Assembly: GCA_022494885.1 (NCBI GenBank)
Contig: JAGVSM010003668.1
Location: forward strand, 62,001 to 126,000
Length of the DNA: 64,000 bases
From: Micrasema longulum
Taxonomy: Eukaryota > Arthropoda > Insecta > Trichoptera > Brachycentridae
Direction of reading: 5' to 3'
Part shown: positions 1 through 11,745 of the stretch, in pieces
How positions within the stretch are numbered: the first letter of the stretch is position 1
How the letters are laid out: the number at the start of each line of letters is the position of its first letter
Notes under the pieces: model-generated
Told to the model about the DNA's origin: nothing
The model's input: only the letters and a program-made list of their open reading frames with translations
Database searches by the model: none
Position numbers and translations under genes: made by a program

Positions 1-98
1 CTGTACTGTATGTTTCCTAAATAAGCGAAAATGAAATAAAAAAATATAAAAAAAATAATGTTAATGTTAGATAAACTTCTTAATAATCTATGTTTTAG

Positions 99-2401
99 GT
101 ACCGATCCGCAAATGTGCTCCAATGCTGGTGCTGCACTAGAACCCGACATAGCCTTTCAATTAGCTCTTGGTAATTTGGACCCTTTCTCATTAAGAGTTA
201 TGGATGAATGGCATCCTGATCATCATATGGCCAAGGTTTGCATAGAATTAAAAAATACATAACTAGAAATACATGACAAAATCGGTTGAAATTTAAATGA
301 AGTAAAATAGATAATTTTTTAAAGAATTTTTCGAATTCAAAATATTTTTTGTATTTCTCCAAGTGGTTATTATTTTTCCAGCCTGGAGGTGGAAAAACCA
401 ATGGATGGAATCAGAACCCTATTGCTCCCCATAAAAGCATCTGGAGTAAAGAATTTTTGGATCATGTCAGTGAACCGAAACCCAAAAATACCAAAATAAA
501 TAATATGACTGCATTTATTATTCCTACGACAAGATCTCTCGCATCTAAAGTTGTTTCTGCAAAATGTGAGGAAAACAAAATTGACGAGTAAGTTTTTTTG
601 AACCAATTAAGGAAATAAACCTTTAGAACAGAAGGCAATGCTCTAAATTAATTTTAGCAAGAGTTCTTTTTCTTGGATTAAATGCATTCCTTGTTTTATG
701 TGTGATTTATAATTATTAATTAATTGTTTATTTTTGTGGGAGCTTGTTTTGAAATTTAAAAATTCCTTTTTATTAAAGAATCCTAAAATTTATTTATATT
801 TTTTGGAAAATACTAAATAATACAATTCTTCAAAATCCTGTATTCTAATATTGTGAAAAATGTATTTAGTCAACTATATAGTATGTTTTTTTTTACAGCA
901 TAACAATAGAAAATTTGAGCTCTATGTATTCTGTGAAAGAACCTGTGAAGAAGCATATTGTCGTTCCAGAAACACAAGATTTTGATTCAATAGAAACTTT
1001 GAATGTTGTATCTAAAAATCCCTTTTCTCTTCATACTTCGAAGCGCCTGTCCTCTAGTCCAGAGAAGATAGCTTCAGTTAGAGGAGATTCTTCTTCCAGC
1101 AAAAAAAGAGGTTTATCTCCAGATAAAAAGAACAGTTCATCGCCTGAAACTTCCCCTATTATAGAGAGAAAAAGTAAAAATTACAAAAGAATGTTGGAAA
1201 GTGGTTCTTTTTCAAAATTCACCAAACTTAGCAAATTCCAGAGGACAATTATAGATGAAAAAAATTTAGTTGAAAGCAAATTTTTTAATACATTCGTTAG
1301 TACTTTAGATAGATTCGACTTACAAAATGTAGTCAAAGATGAAAGTGGTTTGAATGTCTCTGGTATTGCGGCTTTAAATGTGGATGATTCTGATTTATCA
1401 AAAAGGGAATCATTGTCTAACCAGACTGATGAAATACCCAGCCCTGATTCCTGTGGCGATGGTATTGTACCTTTAAAAGACAATAACAATAAAAGTAATG
1501 ATTTAGATTTCAAAAATAACCTATTTAAAATATCACTAGTTCAAAATACCGATACTGAAGATTCTTATAATGAAAATACATATCCCTTTGAGAATCTTGT
1601 CACTCCGGTAGCTTCGCAGGTGAGTTTTTACTATGTTGTATTCATAATATTTCCCCTTTTTAGTGTAGCCTATGTATTTTTTTATACATAAATTATCTAA
1701 AGTGATTAACAAAATATTTTTCAAAATCCATAGACAAACATTACATTTCACCCTCAAAATATTTAATCATCTAATTACATCGTCAGGATCGTAAAACAAT
1801 GACAGATGTTCGAAAAATGCGACATTGACTTTCTTTTATATTTGGTGTTGAAAAGGTTATATAAGGGCTGTTTTTTCCAGGTTTGAAAAAAATATATATA
1901 TAACTAACCCAAGTATCAAATGGTATACTTCTGTACTTATCAAGTTGTGACATCAAGCTTCAAAATAAAATTGAAACCGCTCTCATGTAAAGTTGAATAA
2001 AATCACATGCGTCATTGTTGTACGATCCCGGCGATATGTACATACATAATGTATATATTATGATATTAACAGGAGCAATTTTAAGTAATAGTTTGAGCAT
2101 CTATATTTCTTAAATTTTTCCATCTGTTGATGAAAGAGTATTTATTATATAAACACAAAATTAACTAATGTTTTTATTTAATTTATTCTAGGGATTTAGT
2201 CAAAACATGGAAGAATTTATTTGTGAAAGTCAAGAAGCAGTTCCTGTATTGAGTGTTATACGAAGTCAACCTTTGCCCAAAGCATGTAATAATTATACTA
2301 AATCCAAGTCTTGTCGAAGGCCTGGACTACAAAGGAAATCCTCAGCTCCTGTATTGTCTGCTCAGCAATCTTTATTGACAAGTTTTGGATTTAAGAAGTG
2401 A
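99..2401 (+). CDS. EXO1: Exonuclease 1 (EXO1/tosca), last four coding exons, 5' part outside window
   Basis: EXO1 is a 5'-3' exonuclease and flap endonuclease of the FEN1/XPG family, acting in the nucleus in mismatch repair and double-strand-break resection. Four exons join in frame: 99-235, 382-587, 899-1619 and 2192-2401, with GT/AG introns of 146, 311 and 572 bp. They give about 423 residues. The first exon encodes the end of the nuclease region (ALEPDIAFQLALGN, like the IALQIALGN stretch I recall in human EXO1, then DEWHPD). The next encodes WNQNPIAPHKSIWSKEF, matching the conserved SSIW block. The long third exon is a Ser/Lys-rich disordered tail with SKFQ...ESKFFNTF, resembling the KFF motif that binds MSH2. 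The last exon ends QQSLLTSFGFKK-stop, matching the human NFGFKK end; Q-x-x-L-x-x-F looks like a PCNA-binding box. Catalytic aspartates lie upstream of the window. Identification rests on the ordered conserved blocks. Confidence 0.9.
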
Positions 2402-2527
2402 GTTTGTACCTGATTTGCATTTTTTATAATGAAATATACTTCAAAGATTTTTGATTCTTACTCATAAGCATTTCAATATTTTTATAATATTATAACTTTT
2501 TTTTTCAGATCCCAATTGAAACATTGA
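2398..2527 (+). other. Candidate alternative terminal intron and exon of EXO1
   Basis: A strong donor, GTGAGT, begins at 2398 inside the last codon before the FGFKK stop. A pyrimidine-rich acceptor ends in CAG at 2506-2508. Using them would remove 2398-2508, skip the stop at 2399-2401 and replace it with a short tail reading KSQLKH before a stop at 2525-2527. From memory, human EXO1 has an intron after the same FGFKK residues that yields a short and a long isoform. Whether this donor is used cannot be told from DNA alone. Confidence 0.45.
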
Positions 2528-2889
2528 CCAACTGACTATTTAATAAGTCGTTAGTATAAAAATATTTTTTGCCATTTTGAAATCAGGCGGGATCCTGTAA
2601 AGTATTTATGTGTTTGACGCCGAGAAATATCTAAGCTCTAAACTGAAGACAGTTGAATTTATTATGTTATTATTGTTTATAGACTTTTTCATTATTTTCT
2701 AATTTTTTGTAGCCATGTCGAGTACCAAATAATGAAAAAGTCAAAAGAATTATTTTTTATTTTTTATTTGGGGGACAACTTTATCAACGGTAAAATGGTT
2801 GGGTGGCTGATGTGCCATTATAGCCGAAGTTAAGCCATATGCAGGGTAGGTCCAAAAAATATTTTCAGTAATTCAATTAAAAAACATTA

Positions 2890-3650
2890 TTTATCCAATC
2901 TGTACAATTCATGAAAAGGTTTCTACATAGGCTCCTCATGCGTCTACACATCGCTTCCAGTGAGATTTCCAGGCATCAGGGGCGTCACAATAGACCTTTT
3001 CCAAAATGTTGGGCCAGACACGATGAACCCATTGTTTAAGTGGTACAAACTCATGGTGGACGAGCCCCCTGATGTCAAAAAACACAATGAGCATGGTCTT
3101 TATTTTTGACTTGCTCGTGCCTTTTTGGAGCGAGGAGACGACGAGGTGTGCCACTCGGTGCTTTCCTTTTTTGATTCGGGGTCGTACTTGAAGACCCAAG
3201 ACTCATCACCTGTTATAATGTTGTCTAAAAAGTGGTGGTCATTTTCACACAAGTCCCAAAGTTCCTGGCATGTTTCAAATGGGCGCAATTTTTGGTCGAC
3301 TTTGGGCACCAGCTTTGTGTCTATTTTTCTTCTCTGCAGATTTTTCATCACAATCTCGTGAATGGTAGTTTTTGGAATATTTTATATCTGTGCCATTAAA
3401 GGAACACTCAAACGACGGTCTGATTTCAAGAGTTCAGTCACACGCTTCACATTTTCGTTGGTGGTGGTTGTTGATGGCGACGGTCTGAGTCCAGCTCGGG
3501 CTTCATCGCTGACTTCTTCACCCACTTTAAAAAATGCTTTCTGTCACCGGTAGACGTGTCGCTCCAATAAACAATTGTCACCAAAGGCCGTCTTTATCAT
3601 TGGAAAATTTTCTACTGCGGATTTGCCATTTTGTCATTTGCCAAGAGTGT
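2890..3650 (-). pseudogene. Dead mariner-family transposase, internally deleted
   Basis: Read on the minus strand, the stretch gives mariner transposase blocks in order: ENVKRVTELLKSDRRLS (helix-turn-helix region), then KIDTKLVPKVDQKLRPF, then ITGDESWVFKYDPESKKEST, which carries the first catalytic Asp. After a frame change comes KTMLIVFFDIRGLVHHEFVP. The sequence then jumps to the extreme C-terminus (AWKSHWKRCVDA), so the DDE middle is missing. At least two in-frame stops lie in the N-terminal part. No terminal repeats are clear. It is a fossil, not a gene, and lies directly downstream of EXO1. Confidence 0.85.
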
Positions 3651-3670
3651 ATAACGTGACGCGTTTCATC
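3644..3670 (+). repeat. Single arm of a dispersed hairpin repeat (see 45432-45505)
   Basis: The string GTGACGCGTTTC within GAGTGTATAACGTGACGCG recurs as one arm of the hairpin element at 45.4 kb. Here only one arm is present, next to the mariner remnant. Confidence 0.45.
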
Positions 3671-3674
3671 TTGT

Positions 3675-4284
3675 TAAAACATTATCTTATTTGGTTTGAT
3701 ATTACATTACAAATATAAAAAAAAACAATACATTTTCAGTAAAAAAATAAAAATGACAAAACCTAATAGGTTTAATTTCTAAAAAAACATTAACTTAATT
3801 GAGACAAATTAAGTAAACAAGATGATTAATCAGTATTTAAAACACATTCATTGACTTGTTATCCGTTGTGATAGAATGATGTTGTCAGTAAGAATATTTT
3901 TTTATTTTAAAAATATTTTAATGTTTGTATGTATTATTGAAATAAAAACACCTTATGGTTATTTTGTAATAAGGAAGTTTAATGCTATCCGAAATTATAT
4001 TTTTTAAATGTTTTCTTGGACCAAATAAAATAAAAATGAAATACAACATACAATTTCATTAACAAATCACAACAGGGATGGAGAACATATTAGAGAAGGA
4101 AATATGGAAGTCTAGGCTTGGACAAACTCAAAATATTGTAAAACAATTTTATTTTAAAACTTCCCTAAAATGTATGGAAAAATAAATAAAGTACCTGAGT
4201 CTTTATAATTCACAAATTAGTTAGTCTTTCACACACAAAACTGTATTCTTCATCTGCCTGAAATACTTGAAATCGAGTGGAGAT
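3675..4284. other. AT-rich intergenic DNA
   Basis: No gene is seen. A segment near 4076-4130 (GAGAACATATTAGAGAAGG, then AGTCTAGG) is related to the repeat at 61.4-61.7 kb. Confidence 0.5.
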
Positions 4285-4545
4285 AAGTCCGCCTCGTAGT
4301 GTGGTTGGTGCGTTCGCCTACGATTCTACGTCCTAGGGTCAATTCCTGACAGGGTGGACGTGAAATATTGATTTTGAATGTGGTTCTTCGCTGCAATTTT
4401 TCATTGTTTCTGGACTGGCACCTGAACTGTAGAACTGATCACTTTACCTTCCATGTAATAATAATTAGCAAGATGTGCTGCAACTGAAGTTCCAACGCTG
4501 TGCCCTATGCATCACTAATTGTGCATGGGGAAATTATAATATTTT
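4285..4545 (+). repeat. tRNA-derived SINE, main family, copy 1
   Basis: The head resembles a tRNA gene (GTGGTTGGTGCGTTCGCC as A box region, GGGTCAATTCCTGAC as decayed B box). The body carries the family landmarks GGACTGGCACCTGAAC, GATCACTTTACCTTC, then GCCCTATGCATCACTA. This family recurs at about twelve places in the window on both strands. RNA polymerase III drives intact copies of such elements; this one is too diverged to be assumed active. Confidence 0.8.
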
Positions 4546-4549
4546 TTAA

Positions 4550-5340
4550 CTTGTAAAATTACTTAGTGCTTTGAATATTAATATTATTTTATCTATTACA
4601 GAGTTTATAGTTTTAATTACCTATCTGAATAATAATGCATTTTCCTTACGCAGGTCATTTAGTGACGCACATTTAAATTTAAATAAAATTTATCTGTGTC
4701 ATTATTTTCAGGCATTTCAATAATAATTTAATTGAAGCATTTATTAATTGTTATCCTAGTTAAGTTCACACTACTTATAGAAATTATTATGGGGTGGCCT
4801 TAAACAACAAGACCAAACCGTCCCACAAAAACATGTTTTTTGCCAACCACATTTTTAATACGTACGTCTAAATCATTGTAGAAGGTACTGAATTTAGCCC
4901 ACAGGGGATTTACAATTATTATTATCATCATTCCTTTCTTCTTCTGGGTTATAATCTTAGGACCAGTCTGCACCAAGCACTCGATCTCTCCACTTATCTC
5001 TGTTACCTGCCTCTTCATTTTCTGATAGCTGCTATAGAAAAGTTATCCATCTCTCAAAATATCTGTCATCGTAATTAATGTACCGATTCAAATATATAAG
5101 TGGTGTTAAATATGTACGCTACTTAAATATGAAGTGTTTAATTTTGAATTGTGTAGATTTAAATTAGTGATTTACACCATCCAATGAAAATTGCATAGAC
5201 CGCCATAATCAAAATAATAATATATTATTGACAATGTTTATACTATGAGAATTGAATAAATATGGATGTTTCAACATAAATTTACTTAATGGGTTAAACA
5301 ACCTGTAAAGTAATACAGGCTACAATTGGCAATTAAATAA
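4550..5340. other. AT-rich intergenic DNA, no gene seen
   Basis: A short minus-strand open frame at 4800-5018 has no recognisable domain and sits in low-complexity sequence, so I do not call it. Confidence 0.5.
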
Positions 5341-5344
5341 GTAA

Positions 5345-6382
5345 ACACAATGGTTAAGTGATCACCAAGAGATCATAAGAGATCCATTACTATCATTTAT
5401 TAAATCGTATCTAACTAGTAGGACACAAAATGTTCGGATAAATAACTATTTATCAACCAGTATTGATGTTACATCGGGTGTACCTCAGGGTGCTCATTTG
5501 GCACCCCTGCTTTTCAATTTGTTTATTAATGATGTTGCTAAATCTTTCTCTTACTCTCGTTTTTGGCTCTTCGCGGACGACAACAAAATTCTCAAAATAA
5601 TTAAAACTTTACAAGACTGCTTTCTTCTTCAATCAGACATTGACTCTTTTAACCGATGGTGTAAAGTCAATAAATTAGAACTCAATATTAAAAAATGCAA
5701 AATAATGTCATTTCATAGAACAAAACAACCAATTTCCTTCGAGTACCTATTAGAAAACTCCAAAATTGATGTAGTCAAGTCCATCAGAGATTTAGGAGTT
5801 GTTTTGGACTATAAACTGACATACAACGAGCATATAGATAATACAGTAAATAAATCACTAAAATTACTTGGCTTCATTAACAGAATATCCTCTGATTTTA
5901 CTAATGTCCGTACAATCAAAACTCTTTATTGCTCAACTGTTCGCCCTCTTCTAGAATATGCCTCCGTGGTCTGGTCTCCATTCTATGTCAATCGCATAAA
6001 TCACATTGAATCAGTCCAACATCGCTTGCTTCGAAAAATAGCGTGGATGCTCGGACTAGAGAGAGATAATTATTCTTATGCTGAAATAGAGTCAATGTTA
6101 AATATTTCTAGTCTACAAAAACGTAGAACTAATATTGACTCCATATATATGTTCGGCATACTAAATGGTATAATCGATGTTCCATCATTACTGGGACAGG
6201 AAAAATTCAATATTCCGACTCGTAGATTGAGAAACAATGAAGTACTGTTCATCGATCAGCATAGAACAAACTATGGCCTAAATTCTCCAATGACCCGCCT
6301 TTGTCGTATTGTTAACTCAAGACAGGATCTGGACTTTTTTGGTTTAAGTTTACAACGATTTAAACGAGCACTAAATAAATAG
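5345..6382 (+). pseudogene. LINE reverse transcriptase, C-terminal part (open frame)
   Basis: The frame reads FIKSYLTSRTQNVRI, then TSGVPQGAHLAPLLFNLFIND (RT motif B region), then FADDNKIL (the YxDD box in FADD form), then KCKIMSF and DLGVVLD. The RT thumb follows, ending in a typical LINE C-terminus (SVVWSP...HIESVQHRLLRKIA, then DFFGLSLQRFKRALNK). The frame is open for about 340 codons, so the insertion is fairly young, but the endonuclease and the RT fingers are absent, so it cannot retrotranspose itself. No host function is implied. Confidence 0.9.
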
Positions 6383-6532
6383 TCCAGATCTTGTCTCGAT
6401 GTCCCTTATGTTTGTCAATGCTTCTTCCTTTTTTCTTTAAATGTTTTAAACTACTCTTTTATTGTAATATTTAAACCTTATAAATTGTATACATGGACAA
6501 TGTCCGTTAATAAATAAATAAATAAATAAGAC
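5345..6532 (+). mobile_element. 5'-truncated Jockey/CR1-like LINE with 3' tail
   Basis: The element contains the C-terminal reverse transcriptase coding region, a short 3' UTR after the stop at 6382, and a (TAAA)n tail at about 6506-6531, typical of target-primed insertion. A 100-bp piece of the same 3' end occurs inverted at 29.8 kb: the sequence around AACGATTTAAACGAGC and the stop is nearly identical. The 5' boundary is uncertain (5340-5375). Confidence 0.85.
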
Positions 6533-6965
6533 CTGGACGGTTCGTAGCAACGCAGTTTTTTCCAGTGCCGGATCGTGGTAAATATATTTTAAAATTTACA
6601 ATTATGTCTGTTTTACATAACTCTTCTGTGCTCATAAAAATACATTAATAAAGCAAAGACTATTTGCAACTATAATTATCTGCAATTTATTTCGAAATTT
6701 GTAAATTTTTATTTGAAATTGACTTTTTATTAGAATTTGGTCAGCACCACTTGCAAGCAATTACTATTAAGAGGGAATTAGCAGAATGAATTATGCGGGC
6801 AATGTTGGGAGGGAATTCTTTCAATATTTAAAATAATTGTATGGTTGAAGAATGTATTTGTAAAATCGTTGCCTACTTTATTGTATTTTAAAAAATTGGT
6901 ATTAGAATTAATTGTTTTTCTTTCGGTTCTAAATACAGGTTTTGTAAAACTGATATAAAATGTTT

Positions 6966-7180
6966 TTAAAATTTTTTAGTGCATTCGATAACATATTGAC
7001 TATTTGCAAAATAAAAATTATTTCTTGCTCGTTCTCTTCCCACGTTATCGTTCATTCTCGCCAAATATATCCGTTTTACCATTCTTTCATCATCCACTCG
7101 TTTTACATGACCAAACATTCGTAACCCCGTTATTAGCAATGTTTTTAATATGTCGCAACATTCCGTGGACAAAGTTTAAT
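6966..7180 (-). pseudogene. RTE-like LINE C-terminal fragment
   Basis: The minus strand reads GLRMFGHVKRVDDERMVKRIYLARMNDNVGRERARN. This matches the end of endonuclease/reverse transcriptase proteins of RTE-like LINEs (consensus about RWFGHVERMDDERLVKRIY). No tail or target duplication is visible. 6535-6960 upstream holds nothing recognisable. Confidence 0.75.
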
Positions 7181-7184
7181 AATG

Positions 7185-8940
7185 TAAATTTTCATCCATT
7201 TTTCAATAAATACGTATGTTGTCAGTGTAATAATAATTACCCTACTATTTTGTAAAAACTTTATAAAACAAACATTTATGGGCGGCTGTTGACAAAACAA
7301 CTAATGTTTTCGGGCGTGACGTAGTGAACAAGATCATTAGGCCATTAGAAGGAATAGTATTTCGGTCATTTTTATATTCAGTTAAATATTCCCGAAAACA
7401 AATGCCAAAACCATAACGGACTTTATCAAAAGTAATTTTTATTTCTTATGGCAGTATTCTACAGTTATTAACGAAAACTTAATTTTAACAACAGACTCGG
7501 CTCCTTACATGATTAAAGCGGAGAATGAACTAAAGTTAATTATTTTACTGAATAGATTAAATCATTATTATGATATTTTACTGAGTAACACCACATGCCA
7601 TTACCTCAATGCTTTTGCTACGAACCATCCGGGTCTTAGTGATCACTTAAACCACCCAATAGCAACTCATAAGATTTGTATATTCCCTTCTCAAAGAGAT
7701 TTTCCATCTCTGTTTTATTTCATTTTCGTTTTGCTGTTTGTGGGTTGGTTTCAACTTACGATACATTATGTACACTGTGATGCGTTTTGAGCCAATTTTT
7801 AAATTTATGCTTTAATGTAATGTAAAAAAACACAATTTGTTTAAAAAACCCTGTAAAAATGTACAAATATTTTCATTGTAAATAAACATTTTATATTGAT
7901 GATTATTTTTTACTTCTCAAAAATATTTTGATAACACAGCAGTTTTTTATGCCCAGCTCAAAAAACAATAGCAAAAAAAACCTAATAAAAAATAAAATAC
8001 TATGTTTTGAATGGTTAATAACCTTATTTTAATGTGTTAATTTTAGTTGCTGTTGGTGAACCAAGTAATCATACAAGTTTCGTATGTGTTAGTAGACACA
8101 CTAGGATAATTTATATAAAAACTATTGCTAATTGATATTTTCTTACAGAAGAAATAATTACCTCACTTTTCAATAGATGAAACTTACCGGCATGGCGATG
8201 TCTTGTCTCTGGGAAAACTATTTCTCCCTTTAATATACTACGAATACCGATAAAAATATATGAAATGGATTTAGAATAATTAATTGTATTTACATAATCA
8301 ATATGGATATTGTGGAAAATTTGTTTTCATACATAAACGTAACAAAAAATTTAAATAAAAATACGTTGCTAGAAAAATGCGACGTGTTTGGCCTTGGTTG
8401 TTGTGAAGTCAAGATTCGCGATATTGTTCTGAACAAATTTCAATGGCCAGGAACAAATAAACATGAATCGTGACGTATAAGGGGCGTGGCCAATGTAATG
8501 ACCGTTTTTGCGGGAATTCAAAATTACAAATTTAAAAGTATTTTTTATGCTACTAATAATTAGCAAAAAAAAAAATGTTTTTACTGGACAGTATTTCAAA
8601 GACCTTTAGTACTTTAAAAATGTAAAAAAGTTATATTTCCCTATTGTTTGTGAAGTAAAAGCGAATGTTTTGTATGAAAATTTAATACTCATAAATGTAA
8701 CATATTTTTTTAAACATCTTCAATTATAAATTACTGACTAAGATACTTAAAATTTCCATACAAATACAAACATTTTCGTACATAAAATTAAGATAACTGT
8801 TACTGCCTATTGTAATACGGGCCCAGCAGGCTTATTCTGACACAATTTCCTTTCGTAAGTTCGTGCTTCGTATTTCGCTCTCGTTTCCTCTGTTACGATA
8901 CAAATGAATTTTCGAAACGAATTAGTTACAAAATAAGGCC
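7185..8940. other. Long AT-rich stretch without recognisable gene
   Basis: Short open frames (7509-7790 +, 8369-8599 -) have no domain, no conserved motif and no splice or promoter context. I see nothing supportable here. Confidence 0.5.
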
Positions 8941-8944
8941 ACTG

Positions 8945-9060
8945 GAAGGCCGTCGTTGACGATCTTTCGGTCTTATTCGGCGGAACTAAGAGACGCGAGG
9001 AGGAGGCGAGAATGCTGACTAGCGTAGGGTGTCTGGTGATGTCTACAATCCACATGCTTC
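8945..9060 (+). pseudogene. RTE-like LINE 3' coding scrap
   Basis: The segment with GACGATCTTTCGGTCTTATT and CGGCGGAACTAAG is nearly the same as 32100-32200, which encodes FRLYSAELRDTGLIWEEARVLAGD. It is a roughly 110-bp remnant of the same LINE 3' end. Confidence 0.7.
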
Positions 9061-9221
9061 ACTTACGAGCGGATGCGGAGAAAAAAGAAAAAGCATGATG
9101 GTACTAATTGTATATAATTTGTAATAAAAATGTTTACCCATATGTACATGTGAAATGTAAATAATATTTTTGGAGGGAAATTTGAATTTAAAGCACCATC
9201 GCCATTTGTATTATATTTTTC

Positions 9222-9618
9222 AATGAGGAACTTTAGCCCTACAGAAAATTGGATACAATAAATGTTTTCTTGCGCGGGGTAAAAATTAGAGCATTAAATT
9301 TTACGGCAAAGTTTCCTGAAAATGTAGGAAAAAAATCATAAAAAACATTTTATTAAAAACGAAGTACTTTGAATGATGTCAATGGTTCATATGAACCAAC
9401 CAATGATAAAAGAGCTGTGAAGGATATCCTGTTGGCTTACCTTAAACGAACTAATCGTAAGAACTAACAGAGAACAACCTCTGACGTCACACGCGGAGTT
9501 ATTTCAGAAATACAAAACTTTGAAAAATCGTAGCGCTGATAATACGATAAATATTTTTTTTTTGGCTTAGTTTAACAGTCGATTAATAAATTAAAATAAA
9601 CAACCTAACTTCCTCATT
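9222..9618 (+). mobile_element. CRE-bearing MITE, copy A
   Basis: Non-autonomous inverted-repeat element of 397 bp. It starts AATGAGGAACTT and ends AACTTCCTCATT, a 12-bp terminal inverted repeat. Internal landmarks shared with five other copies are GCGCGGGGTAAAAATTAGAGC, ACGGCAAAGTTTC, TCTGACGTCACACGCGG near 9480, and GCTTAGTTTAACAGTCGATT. It codes for nothing. Confidence 0.85.
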
Positions 9619-9619
9619 T

Positions 9620-10735
9620 CAATATTAAACACGTGGAGAATCTATATTTCTGACATTCAAATTATTGTAAAGGTAAATTAAATACATGTATTTAATATTC
9701 CTGATAATATTTCATCATAATGTTGCATATAGGACGATTTTATGTGCAAGTTATCTCATTTCTTGCATCCCTCGTCGATCAAAGTTCACGGTGCAAAGCA
9801 AGTTCGTAGAACACATAAAATTAATCAATAATGCTGATACGGTCAATTATTGGAAATAACTATTTGCACATTGTTTAGTGACTATTTCAAATATTTATTA
9901 AAGTATGTATTTCGGCCAAACATCGAAATAAATTTATGAACTTTAAAGGAAATCGGTTTTGAATTACAAACATTTTAAAATTTAAATTTGCTATTAATCT
10001 TCAAATATTGAAGATTTTTTATGTATTTAAATCTTTTATACAGAAAACTTGGCCGGTTTATTGTTATACATTTATAACGATTTCTTCCAACCAACCAAAA
10101 TAATAATAAACAAAAGCATACTGGTCAAAAAATCGAACAATAAAAAAATATAAATCATTCAAATTAGTATATACTTTTTCTCTATATATTATTATATGAT
10201 AACAGAGAAGCGAATTATTAAAAACGATTACAGGAAATGGGTTGTAAGGAGAGCAATCGGGTTAGGGGTTGATTTAGCTGAATCTAGGCAGGAAGGAAAG
10301 AAATTGAGGTAAGGGTTAGTAAAAAGTTTATTACGTTTTTTAGGACGATTATCACAGATTTTGGATTTATAAAATTGCTTTTCTTAACATGTTTTTAAAT
10401 CATGTTTTCAAGACCAAATAATATGCTTTAGTTTATTTCATTTATATTTTTCGGAAAAGTAATTTAATAGTTCGCATATGTTTTGTTTGAACCTTGCAAC
10501 AAAAACATTAGTAAATTAAGGCATGTATCACTCAAATTTAGGTGCTTTGCCGAGAAAGGAAAAAAAAAATTGTTTGTCTGTACTAAAAATTAATCATTAT
10601 CATCATGATGATTTCACCAACAAGCTACAAAAAGTGGCTTGGTGGGATTTTAGTTTTAGTAAAAATATAACAAGTGAATTTTTTTTTGAATTGTAAAAAT
10701 GTATAATTATGCTAATAAATAAATAAAATAAATAA
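9620..10735. other. AT-rich intergenic DNA with a small hairpin
   Basis: No gene is seen. A small stem-loop lies near 10615-10646 (CACCAACAAGCTAC, AAAAA loop, GTGGCTTGGTGG). A (TAAA)n run at 10710-10735 may be a LINE tail. Confidence 0.45.
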
Positions 10736-10739
10736 ATGA

Positions 10740-11485
10740 TAGTACTAGATCTTTACAATACATAGGTTTCAAGGGATTTAATAAATTGCCACAAAAATTT
10801 AAAGTACCAATTTCAAGATATAGAAACAGGACGTGCGAATTAAAGAATTATTTTTTCCAGAAGTACTTTGAATAAAAAATGTTAGTTTATCCAGAGAATG
10901 CGCATCTTGAACATATAACTTTTAATATTTTCCGTTTTTGCTTGTACATGTAATTTTTAATACAATTGAAATATTTTTTGTGCTTTTTTATACTTTTTTA
11001 GCTTGTATTATGTATATGTAATTTTAATACGCTTTTGATATTTTTTTAACCTCTAGTGGGTGGGTACACATATTTTGTTAAATAAAAAAAAACTTTTTTT
11101 ATTCTTGTAATTTTTTAACATTTGCACTCTCGTGCTAGTTCAGCTTGTACATATACATACATGTAATTTTTAAACTTTTTATATTTTTTCATTTTTCTTT
11201 CCCAGATTGTATAATGTATATATCATTTTGAATTTATTTCCATACCTTGTATTACGTTTATTTTGTTATTTTTAAAACTTTTTCATATCCTTTTTATTTG
11301 AAGTGTATCATAATTTTTATTCTGCTTTTGTAAATAATGTTATAGTATAAAATATAAAAACGTCTGTAAATATATATTGTTATCTGCACGTCCCTAAATG
11401 AGTTTTTTTACAAAAACTCTTTGAGAATATCATATAAAATTATGTATATGTTATCAATTTAATAAAAAATAAATTTAAAAAAAAT
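10740..11485 (+). mobile_element. LINE 3' end: ORF C-terminus, UTR and A-rich tail
   Basis: The plus strand reads GFNKLPQKFKVPISRYRNRTC, then LKNYFFQKYFE-stop, close to the usual last residues of non-LTR reverse transcriptases (xxxFNKLPxxFK...LKxYF). About 600 bp of UTR follow, with loosely repeated CTTGTACATGTAATTTTTAA units. An AATAAAAAATAAATTTAAA tail ends at 11484, immediately before a minus-strand SINE. Confidence 0.55.
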
Positions 11486-11745
11486 CATCATTACCTTTCC
11501 GCACCTAATGGTGCATATGGCACTGCATTGGTACACCGATCGCATCGTATCTTGTTTTTTTTGTTACACGAAGGCAAGATGATTAGCCTTACGCTTCGGG
11601 TACCAGTTAAGGGACTATGAAATATTCTAGTGTAAAAACATCCTTTTAAATAAATATTTTATATCAACCATGTTAGGAAACGAACCCGAGACCTCTTGCA
11701 TGGTAGGCAAGCGCGCTGACCAGTACACCACGAGGCCGACTAAAA
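11486..11745 (-). repeat. tRNA-derived SINE, main family, copy 2
   Basis: Read on the minus strand, the head includes CGTGGTGTACTGGTCAGCGC and GGGTTCGTTTCC (B box). The body follows in order: ACTAGAATATTTCATAG, TACCCGAAGCGTAAGG, then GCACCATTAGGTGCG at the 3' end. It is near full length. Genomic DNA at 11750-12420 next to it shows no gene. Confidence 0.85.

Noticed and set aside
1181..1513. Minus-strand open frame opposite EXO1 exon 3
   Set aside because: Antisense shadow of a long real exon.
4800..5018. Minus-strand open frame of 72 residues
   Set aside because: No domain, low-complexity run (MMIIIIV), no gene context.
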